A DNA stretch of 64,000 bases from Balanoglossus misakiensis (lineage: Eukaryota > Hemichordata). Numbering within the stretch: position 1 is the stretch's first letter; every line of letters starts with the position of its first letter. The position numbers and the translations under genes were made by a program. Shown here piece by piece: positions 31,682 through 43,600 of this stretch. The notes under the pieces are model-generated. The model had not been told where the DNA came from. It did not search any database and saw only the letters and a program-made list of their open reading frames with translations. Location of the stretch: positions 7,564,001 through 7,628,000 of the forward strand of contig CM082589.2 in NCBI GenBank assembly GCA_040954595.2, given 5' to 3'.

Positions 31682-34600
31682 TTAGAAGTCTTGCACTGGT
31701 GGCTTGATTCTCTCGACTTTATAAGATGGGTCTTGATCGGTCAACCAGTAGGTGAGAATTTCTCCTTTTCCCTGTGATAGAAAAGAAAAACAGTTTAGGC
31801 TGCATTCACAAACACCTCTGGAGGGGGGGGGCGGGAGAATTCAATTTTTTTTACCGCTAATTTTCACATGCCCCCCTTCCGAACTGCCAATATTTTCAAA
31901 TCCCCCCCTTCCGAACTGCCAAAATTTTGAAATCCCCCCCCATTGTCTTTCACAGAGCAAAACACATCACCTATCTATCTTGTAAAAAGAAAAACAGCGC
32001 TCCCATGAAAAGAATTTGAAACTGATGTTTCCCCTCATCAGTGGGTATTAAAACTGAACATTGTTTTTATTTTTTAAGTACATATATTTGTATTCTGTGT
32101 TTGGAGACTTTGTAAACCGAGAATTGAAGGGGGTGGGTTTGGGAGGGGGTGTCCCCCTCCCACGTAAGAAAATTTTCTAAAATACAGAGCTCAAAGCTGC
32201 ATTTTAATGAACCCGGCAAAAGCAAATTAACTCAACTACAGGTATGTTGGGGAGGACAAATTTAACCGTCGGCGCTCAAAGTTATCATGGGGTGGGGCAA
32301 GTCTCCTGACCTGGGACACTAGATAAACCAGTCAATGATTGAAAGGTGTTGATGAATGGAGGGGGTGGGTGTGGGAGGGGGTGTCCCCCTCCCACATGAG
32401 AAAATTTTGTAAAATAAAGGGCGCGAAACTGCATTTTTGTGGACTCAAAATAAATATTTAGTCATTAAAGTTTTCAAGTCCCCCCCTTTCAGTCCCTAAA
32501 TTATTTCAAATCCCCCCCTCACATACCCTCAATTTTTTTCAAATCCCCCCCCTCAATTCTCCCGCCCCCCCCCTCCAGAGGTGTTTGTGAATGCAGCCTT
32601 AGGATGAATCATTTATAAATCAGGATACTTTACTGTATGAGTAGGATTTTAGAAAAAAATTATCACAATTGCTTTTGGTCAAATCTTGGAAATAGTTCAT
32701 TTAAAAATGAAATAATATTCTTCACCGAGTTTAGTAAGTCCCGAAGACAATTCTTAATTCCGAAAAAAAATGTCGAGCCGACTCAAAATAAATAAGGACT
32801 CCCTATGGCAAACCAGAGGCGGATTAATAATCATTCGGTTCGGGAAATTTGGTGGACTTGAGCCGGCTTAAATGTTGAGCCGGTATACTATGTAACTGGG
32901 AGTGCGGACGCTTTCAATTACATCGGTCCCGGTCCCAGTCAAGGAACTCTTACTGTAGACACAGTGAATTAAGGTACGCAAACCCTGAGTCGGGTACTGG
33001 CTTCATATGTTTCAGAGTGTACAGAAACTAAGTCAACTTTGAGGGAGTATATTTAACGACTGCATGCATGTACGTGACCAGGGCTAGGAGGGTCACGTGA
33101 ACGTCAAATCTGACATCATCCGGTCATTTGCCAGAAGTTGCCGCTTGACCGTGAACTTATAATTTCTGTCTATTCAAAGCTAAATCAATACACACCTTCA
33201 TAGCAACAAGGCCACGTTCTTCAAGTGTATATCCACCGATTTGTTCCAATAATGCTCTGCATTCTGGACTGATATGAATTTTCAGTGCTGAGAAAAAACA
33301 CATCGACAACGTTAGACGAGCATGGGAACAAGTGCTCAGGTGAGATGGTCGATCCAAAGAATTTCAGCCCACTCAGGAATTTCCCAATCCAGTGCACAGG
33401 CAGATTACATTAGTAAATAATAGTCATTTTTTAGACTGAAATTCTCTAACTTACGGAGTCCATTTGATTCCATTCTTGATGAAGTGTTGACAGTGTCACC
33501 AAAGAGACAGTAGCGAGGCATGGTCAGACCAACAACGCCCGCAACGACAGGACCTGCAAAATAACATCATCTACTAAGAACAATGGCTCAAGTACCACGT
33601 TTGCCTACTATACCAAACACTTGAATACAAATAGATACAACTTATGTCAATCCGATTGAGACTGACGGAGAAGACACAAGGGACAACCGACAATCTACAA
33701 GATTGCATCAAGACAGTTCAAAAAATCATGCATAATAAAGGACATGTATAGAAAGACATTTCTACCTGAATGGATGCCAATACGCAGTTGCATCTGCTCG
33801 CCTGGTTTGTGACGAATCTTGAAAGTGTGGATATTCTCCAATAAATGGCAAGCAGCGGAAGCAATCTGACCGGCGTGGTTGATTCCATTCCTGATGGGGA
33901 GACCCGATACCAGCATGTATGCGTCACCAATGGTTTCGACTTTGTAGACGTCATAGTTGGCGATGATGGCGTCGAAGCAAGTGTACAGATCATTTAACAT
34001 GTTGACGACCTGAAGGTTGAAATGAAATGTATTACGTGTTATTTACCGCCTATGACCTCCTACAGAAACGTCTTACTGATTCCCGTGTGACCCCACATAA
34101 TTTCAAAATGCCACGTGACATTCAAATGTGACGTCACATCCTGATTTGTACCTGGATAGGAGTGCTGGCTGCAGACAGAGCCGTGAATCCCACGACGTCA
34201 GAGAAGTAGATGGTCACCATTTCAAAGGACTCGGGTTGGATCTTCATTCCTTTGGTTAGCTGCTCTGCAATGGATCTGAGAATTTAAAACAAAACTGTTA
34301 AAAAGTTTCAGAATGACCCATCATCACTTTAGCTTATGAACTCCTATTTCTTAAACATGGCAAAAATCGGCCATCTTGAAATTGTGTCGACCATATGAGA
34401 TTTTCATCACTCACTTAGGTAGCTTAAAACCTATTTAAGGTAGGGAGAATTCATGGAGTAACCATTTGACACTATTTAAACAACATGTTTGCTGTTAAAA
34501 GTTATTGAAGTTCTGTTAACTAAAATATTTGTGAACTCACGGTGGTAGCATACGGTGCAGTAAGGTTTCAACTCGTTTCTTCTCTTTGACAACTTCCTCA

Positions 34601-37600
34601 GTCCTCTCTTCCACAAGTTCTTCCAAGTTGTTAGTGTAACGTTCCATAATGGCGATCATGTTGTCCAAGATGTTGGCTTTCCTGAAAAGATCATGGAATA
34701 TTTTTTATTGGTATGCACGATATCAATAATGATTATTTTGTAAATATGCCTACTCACTTCGCAAAAGACACATGCAATGGATCAAACACGGTTACAGCAC
34801 TGAAAGACGTCACGTTGAAATAAATAACCATAGAAAATTTGCATCCAAAATGGCTGCCTGTCAGCCGTACAGCAGATATTGTGATACATGTACAATAATT
34901 TGCTGACCGTAATAACCTGATTGGATTGTATCACAAAACACGGTGACGTATTACACCAAGTTTTAACACAGACTCTTTTGGTTTGAATGAATTCGCTTCG
35001 CGCATGCTCGGTTGGACAGACGAACAGACGGAGCCCAATAAGCTAATAAATAAGCATTTTGTCATTTTTTCTAAAGGTTTCAGAAACACAACGAAAAAGA
35101 AAATATGCTTGATCATACGATTACCAAACTCATTAAAATATTTATGAAATGGTTTTACATTTTAAGAGGTGGTTATCTGGTTTACTTACAGTCCTTTTTG
35201 CAGAGGTCTCAAGATGTCTTTCAGCTTGCGGTAGGTGGGTCTGATTTCCGGGTTTTCATGCCAGCACTCTCTGATGGCGGTGAGCACACATTGTGGCGCT
35301 ACCTCATTGACGTCATTGATCAGTGGACGGAAGGGTGGATCAGTACATTCGATCACCTTGTCGATGATTTCTGCAAAAAAGGAATGGATTGTTTTCACTC
35401 TAATGCCATTATATACTTACGTTGAATCCCACATTTCAGCCATAAGCCACAGACATTATAATTTACATAATTACATTAAAGGGACAAAGTCTCTACTCTC
35501 CCTGCCCCTTTTCCATGTTTGATACAAGACACTATTTATGTTATTCTACATGCGGATATATAGTGAATCAGTGTTCGACCATACACAACTTCCAAATGAA
35601 TAATCAGTGTTTACCATTTATTAATTTTGGCGGGATTTTTACTCTCATATCCTACAAACGGGATGGAAGTTGTGTGTTGTTGAATGTTGATTCTCTATAT
35701 ATCCACATATAGAATAACATAAACGGTGTCTTGTATCAAACATAATGGAAAAAGGCGTGCGAAAGAGAGACTTTGTCCCTTTAAAATTATGTTATCTCTT
35801 CCTGGTTGGTATCTGTTGTGATAAACATCTGGTATTGATAATATGGGTATCGTAGGTTACTCTCTCCAACTTATATAATACACAAATGTACACACGATGT
35901 ACATATCTGAACAGAGTCGTTTTTTTATATTCTGATATCTTCAGAGTTTCTGACCTTTGGGGGTTTCCGAGTTCAAGTGATAAGGTCCGGCACGTGAGTA
36001 GATTTCCTGTAAGATAATGGAGAGAGCATACACATCTCCCTTCTGTGATCCGGCTGGTGGCATGGCAGCGCCCTCACGCAGGTGTTCTGGAGCTCTCCAA
36101 AGCAGACCTGTAGAAAGAGAAAAGTCGTGTGGCATTTGTACAAGTATATATTGAACACCTATTGCCTGGCCAAGAGGGCCATAGCAGCCGTTTATTACCC
36201 CCGAGGGGCTGTGAGTTACCAGAATCACATGCTATTTACAGAGGCCGCAGGCCGAGGGAAATATCATATGATTCTGGTAACTCACAGTCACGAGGGGGGA
36301 ATAAACGGCTGCTATGGCCCGAATATAGGCCAGGCTATAGGTGTTTTATAATAAACCTCATGCTATTTCCCTAGGGATTCATAGTCAATTCTATTTTCCT
36401 ATCATGTGACAGATTCTGGCGAATCACGACACAGTATAAGCATGAGGTATATTATAAAGCCTAGTAATACAATCAAGCTGTGTATGAAACTAGAATAGGC
36501 GTAGAGTTTAACAAAAAAATGTAACATCTGTGCTATTGAACAAAAGGCTGCAGGTACGGTTTGTCCTGTGTCACGAGAATATTCCCCCCATTGCCTAGTC
36601 ACGCGAAATCACGCAGGGTCTCGCGGAGTTCGGAAAATGGTCAATCGATCAGAAATGACCTACTTGTATAATGAGCATATTCGCCGTGGTCTTCTTCAAC
36701 GTGCCCTTTCTTGAAGCCGTGCATTCCGTAGTCAGTGATTTGAAGAACAAATCGGTTGTCGACGACGCAGTTGGATGATTTCAGATTGCCGTGTGACTTG
36801 ATTACAGAGCCGTGGAGATACATCATTCCTTTGACCAAATCAGCGATCAGGGATGCCAGAAACATGTTGTCAAGTTTCATGTCGTCGTTTTCAAGGATGT
36901 CCTGAAAGACGAGGGAATGTAGATATTTCGCCTCCACAATTACATGCATTGCAGAATATTCTCGACGAATGCAAGATCTTGGTTCGATAAATTATGCATC
37001 ATGCGAAAAGTACTGTACAGATAATGATATGAGGCCGGGGAGCATATATACACTGAGCTTTCTGGGCGTGAAATGTCTAATACAAGAAGTAAAATAATTT
37101 TTTGCCACAGTCCTCAGATTTCTTACATTTCCTGAAATCAAATAACTAATGCATGCGTAGAAAATGTTCCTTTCATTTCCGGGGGGAAATATCCATTTTG
37201 TGTTGATCGGAGTAATCACACCAGTCTTTTCAATTAAGCTTCCCAGCATGCCGTTCAACTTGTGTTACCGATTTGCCACCTTTTTATTAAATACATGTAG
37301 CATGTTCTTCGGCTAACACAGAAGAAAAGTGACCGTTCACTGCAAGATGCAGTCACGTGTGTAAGCCTATGACCCTATATGAGCACGGAGCCCCGAACAG
37401 CTGAGAAAGCGTCGAACCACAGAACAAAAGTACCCGGATTTACATATGGGCGTGTTTGTTGATGTTACGGGAATTATGGAAGTGGTAATTATCACGTGCT
37501 TTGTGTAGAATATTCATAAGAATCGTAGAGTGTGTAATATGCATAGAGAAATGACAAACATCCTACCTGGAGACTGCCCTTAGGGGCGTACTCCATCATG

Positions 37601-40600
37601 ATACAGATGTTGGGGCTATCAATGCAGGCTCCGATAAATCGACACAAGTTGTCATGGTGAAGGTCACGCATCTAAGATAAAATAAGCCAGTGTCAAAGGA
37701 AAAAGTTAAATTATTTCTCAAAAAATGTGGTGTTATTATTTATGTGTAATCAAATGCACAAACAATAACTGTTGTTGTCGGTGCCTATGATACATGTAAA
37801 AGTGTCGCGTTTGGCAGTAGATGTGAATGGCATTTTCTTCTGACGTTTTGTCTTGGTATAAGAATTGTTGTAATTTGCCAGTATTTTCGGAACATTAATG
37901 TGACGTTTGTTACGGAGTCAACAGGCAGATGTTTTATTTTGAGATTGGGGTCGAACATCTACTGCATATATACATTTGTACGTATGTAAATCCACGGGAT
38001 ATTAATTAAAGGGACAAAGTCTCTCTCTCGCAGACCTTTTTCCACTAATTATGTTTGATACAAGACACCGTTCATGTTATTCTACATGTGGATATATAGA
38101 GCATCCACATTTAACGACACACAACTTCCATCCCGTTTGTAGGATATGAGAGTAAAAATCCCACCAAAATGAATAAATGGTAAACACCGATTATTCATTT
38201 TGGCGAGTTTTTTCACTCTCGTGTCTACAAGTGGGATGGAAGTTGTGTATGGTTGAACGTGGATTCACAGTATATCCACATTTAGAATAACATAAACGGT
38301 GTCTTGTATCAAACATAATTCATTAAAAAGGGCAGCGGCGAGAGAGACTTTGTCCCTTTAAGGTCCATCTTCGAGTGGAAATGATCAAACAGGGACGATG
38401 GTTAACTTACAATTTTGAGTTCGGTACGCAAGAAACGGTTCAGAGTGATACGTTCTTTCTTGACTTCTTTGATGACACAGATATTACCCTGAAGGAAAAA
38501 AAAAGAGGACAATAACAGAATTACCGTCACCTTTTATTTTAATATACAAAACACTGAACCATTAGACCATGTTGTAAAAGTATTTTTTTTTCATTTCGTG
38601 ATTTAGTGTACACATTGTAGATTTATAAATTAAAATTATACGAAACGTCTCCTAGGGTATTGTACTGTTAAATAATTTATTGTCTTTTTTCAGAGCTGTT
38701 CCATTTCAAAAATATAAAGAGAAAAATGGAAATGTCAATAAGATTAATGATGGACAAACCAGCCACTTACCCTCCATGTTCCAACCTTAGCAAAGATCTG
38801 TTGTGTATCCTGGGTCGATATCATTGATATGGTGCTGAGTACCTAACATGGTAACATCAGGAGAAGGGAGCCCGTCAATATATAAACACATGCGAAAAAC
38901 AGACAAACAAACAAACAAACAAGATTATAACTCAATCCTGTTTTTTGATGATGGTATCAGCTTACTGTTTGCCAAGAGCAATAACCTTATAACAATTATT
39001 CCACAAAAATCTTGACATTAAAATTTTTAATTCCATCAGCTGTAATTTGTTGCTATGTTTTTCAGTAGTTGTTTGTGTATTTACTGCAGTTTCTTGTTCA
39101 AATCCCCGAAGCATGATGGCCCAGTAACTATAGCTTGTTTACACATCCGATATATAGTCAGCATCATTACCACGACTGTGCAAAATTTCAATTCAAGTCC
39201 GGACTAGAATTCATCTGTCAACAGTAACAATGGTTGTTACACACATACATTGTTGACAAGCGGAGTACTGCGTATATACCATCACACTGTTTGATATAGA
39301 GTAAGAAATTGCATACAAATGCAGGAAATTAAAATTAAGTTGAGGTGTATGTCCGAATTGACATTCCAGAGAATGCAAAATGGACGACAAACCGTACCAT
39401 ACTCTTCATGGAGAATCCTTGCGAATTTCGCTGTCCACTCTTCGTCTGTACGTCGTTCCAGTCAATCTTCCACACCATACTATCCAAGTCAGCCTCGTAC
39501 TGTCGGTGTCTGCAAATCCAGGCCAGAATTTGGCGCTTGCATTATTTGTACTTGGCGCGTTTAAATAGGATCTTTGATTCTAACAGTCAGTTGTGGCATA
39601 AACATAACGCAGTATTTGCTAACATGTCGATTGTCTTGACAGGCATCGGTAAAAATACAGGTTCATTAATTCACTGTGCAAAAAGGTTGATATATAGTCA
39701 TCATATATACGTATTTGGACTTGTATACACACGGTGAGGGCTATATTACACACATTGTCTCTAAAATTAAAAGCTTGGATTTGACAAATGAAAAAAAAAT
39801 GGTTTACCTGTAATACCAAAAAGCCAAAAGCAAGACCAGAACAACGGCTCCAATTGGTACACCGATTGCCAGATACTTCGCCACTGTAAAAAAAAATCGC
39901 CTAACAATCTCAAAACACTTTTTTTTTCAATTCAACTGACTTGCTGGGATTTTTAGTTCGTCAAAATGATTAACAGAGCTGTCGGCACTGATTTCGGTGT
40001 AGGAATGACTACACCTTTTATTGGTGAATCACTTACGTCTGCAGTTTTCGCCGTGAAATCCACAAGACGGCATGTCGAGAGGCACGGATCCACCAAGCCA
40101 GTCTATAGAACGATCCAGTTGAGTGAATGTCTAGGATGAACAAAAAAAAAGATACATATAATTCATGAAGGTGGGGATGCGATGGCTGCCATAAAACGAT
40201 TGTTAAAGGCCCACTATATGTAACCTCTGGCTACGCTTCGGTATTTATTTATAAAATATAATTTCTTGTTCTCCTACTTATAGTATCACAACACGCCCAG
40301 TTTTCTGCTTGTTAACAAGTCATGTATATATGTACCGATCATTATTATATTTCGTACACACACACATACATGTATACTGTGTTAAAAAGATTAACACTGC
40401 TCGTTTACCCCTGCATCAGCATGCAGAACAAGAAATCATGGTTGAAACACACAATACAAAATACTGAAAAAGCAGCCATGATAAGTTACGGACAGCGGAC
40501 TTATAATAGCAATACGCTTATTACAGTGGATCTAGAAATGACCGTGAGAATAGAAAACCGTATGAGAAAAAAAAATCCTATTTGTAAAAAAATCATGTAC

Positions 40601-43600
40601 ACTCTAGTCTTCTACGTTCTAGCTATTTGAACGAAACAGCTTAATGTTTTTTTACACAGCACGGTAAAAACTTTTCGCGCCTTGCCACGTGTACGGTATA
40701 TGTCTCGGACTACGGTACAGGTCGGTATAAACAAAGACGGCACATGGTATCATAGTAACTGCCGTTGAGTTTATTTCGTGTGGTTTTTTGCCTTGTCTCT
40801 GACAACGTTCGTGAAGTAGACATGCAAAAGCCTATGACAATTCTGTTCATTTTTAATTCAAATCCTCAAAATTTAAAATTCGTGTCGCGATTTTTATTTT
40901 AGTCACGACAAGGCAAGCCTACTCACCAGTTGGTAATCATCTCCAACGAGAGAAAAGGTCACTTCGGAAACAGGCACCATTCCACGATCCTCTCCAGAGG
41001 TCAATGCCGGGTCATCAACGTCATCATCGTCCAGAACCAAGAAGCTGTGTACGTCATAATTTGGATAGGCGTTGCCCAAACTGTCAATCTTCAGAGGCAT
41101 TCCGTTTCGACCTGTTATGGAATTTTCAATATTACTACACAGATATCCGTAAACTTAAGGATAAAGAGCTGTAATTTTGCATACATAATGACTGAAGGGG
41201 AGGGTCAACTTAAAGGGCGACGATCGTCTTATATACGCATGTGCCAAAACAGAGACTCTGGTTACAAAAATTGTATACAGTCAATGCCATATTAGGCAGT
41301 CTGCTCTCCTAACAACAGACAAGATGGCGGCGATCATGGTCTGAGATCGGGAAAAGACAGCAAATCGGGTGAAAAAGGGACAAAACTTAAGTTTACTAGC
41401 GCATGAAATATGGAAGGAAGCGAAGGCAGTCCACTATTTGAATGCACCGAATCCAAATTTTGCAAAACATTTGGATTGGGCGTAATGTTTGTACATACAA
41501 CATTTACGCACATGCGCATATTAAGACGATCGTCGGACCCCAGCAAATGCGCCTGTACACCTGAAAACAAGAGAGCCTGTACTGTACACGCAATAGACCA
41601 CATCGCCTTTAAACTATCGTCAATTCTCTCTATGGCACTTACTTGTGTACCAGTTGTTAAGGATGTAGTCTCTAACCACGATGAAACCGCGACTTAGTGC
41701 AACTCCTTCATCGAGTGCCTCTTTAATGGCCGTTGCAAGGATAACAGCTGCGTCATAGGCGAAGAAAGCTCTCTGTTGGTACTGAGAAAAAACACCAATA
41801 ACTTGTTATTTCAGATCGTTATCAACAATAATGGGGATAATAGTGTACAATGGCTGACTGCTTCCATTAATAAGCAACGGGGTGACAATACTGAATCAGA
41901 AAAGCTGTCATTCGTTTAGACTTTATTCTTTGTATGTAACTCCTTTTTTCTGCATTTGAGGGGGGGGGGGTGAGTGACTACTTTTGCCTACTTTAATATC
42001 AACGACGCACGTTTACTACAAGATGCATCGGGCTCGCATAAACGGCCTGTGCAAGTCTGGAGACTTTTAAACCTTTACGCTCGTAAACGAATTCTGCTGA
42101 TGGTCAGACAACATACTAGCTTGCAGACTGAGGGAAAATAACAATGAATTGCAAACCAACCTCAACATCCACAGTCATGTCCTCATAGAAGTATTCCTTG
42201 GTTCGACGAACCACCTCGTTCCGGAAGTAGTCAAACTCGCTCTCTGAGAGATCGTGGTGTTTCTGACGTAGAATCAAAACAGAGCGCATCGCCTCGGTCG
42301 CTACCTCATTGTCTTCACTACCAGTACCGGAGACTTGACAATGAAAAAAAGAGGTTCAAAAGTAATTACATCAATAAATACTAGATTAATTTTAATTGAG
42401 AACTTGTACCGGTAAAAAGATATGTGGTTATAGAGTATTATGATAGTAAAGTATTCTTAATTAAAACTGTGTATGTCAAAAAATTAAGGTATACTGTCAC
42501 CTATGCAAATGTACCCGCAGTTACCATGGAAGGTGGAGAAATAACCAACCACAGATTTTAGTGGGTGGCCATGTGAAACAAGAGCGCCACCACATGTTCT
42601 ATCAAGTATAACACCCATATAAGCTTGTTCAACTATAAATATGAGTGTGTCTACATAACAGGTGACTGTATCCCTTTAACGTTTTATGCCACATGACAGT
42701 TCCTATTTTGCATACAAATTGCAAGAGAGGTGGCGGCAGTAACTATCGCCTTACCATCGTTGTAGGCTTGGGTTCCATGGTGTTTGTAGTCGAGTGAGGG
42801 CGCTATGATGATATTTTCGCCGTTCAGAACTCCCTCGTTATTCATCTCCACGACAAATTTCCGTAGTTGTGGTACTTCTCCAATGAAAATGTAAACTTGG
42901 GAAAAATAATCAGTGTGGAACTATATTATTCAGATTTCACTGAACAGTTTTCTATTTCGACGCCTCTGTCACTTCAACTTTCCAAATATCGGGAAAAAAT
43001 TATACAATTTTGCGTTCTTCGTTTACGCCCAAAATATACTTATTCTCCGGTGAACCTATTGTGGGTAAAGACAACATGTGCCAATAACATCTTAGGAACA
43101 TGCGAAAATGAGATGAAAATTAATAGAAATACGTAAAATACGTGTGTTTTAGATGTTGACAATGCATTGCCTGTAAATATAATGAAATATAACCCTTCCC
43201 CCCACCCATCACCCAGTTCCATCGTTTGAGTTCCAACCTTACCATAAATAGAAAACAACGGATTTGGACTAAACCATGGTGGTGAAAGGGTTAATAAATA
43301 GCAGAAATAAGGAAAAAGACCTCTTTATATCTGTCTTGATTTTCCTGAAATGTGTAAGACATGTTCTAAACACTATATTTAAGCGAGTCATCCAAGGGGG
43401 AAAGTTATTTTCAAAAACTGAACTGCACGACAGAAAAAATGGCGTCTGAGACTATTTCATAGACTTACTCCGTGTCGTCTTCCGGATAGCGGAGATGATG
43501 TCATCCCAAGGGTCGTCTGATACATAGGGAATGTAAGTAGATTCGAACGTCTTGTGGTGCTGCAAGGTGATGTCGTTGTCCTCCAGTTTGGTCAACAGCA

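Noticed and set aside
41334-41697. Open frames on both strands within 41.3-41.7 kb
   Set aside because: They fall in MITE family C and overlap only partly with a real cyclase exon (41643-41781, minus strand).
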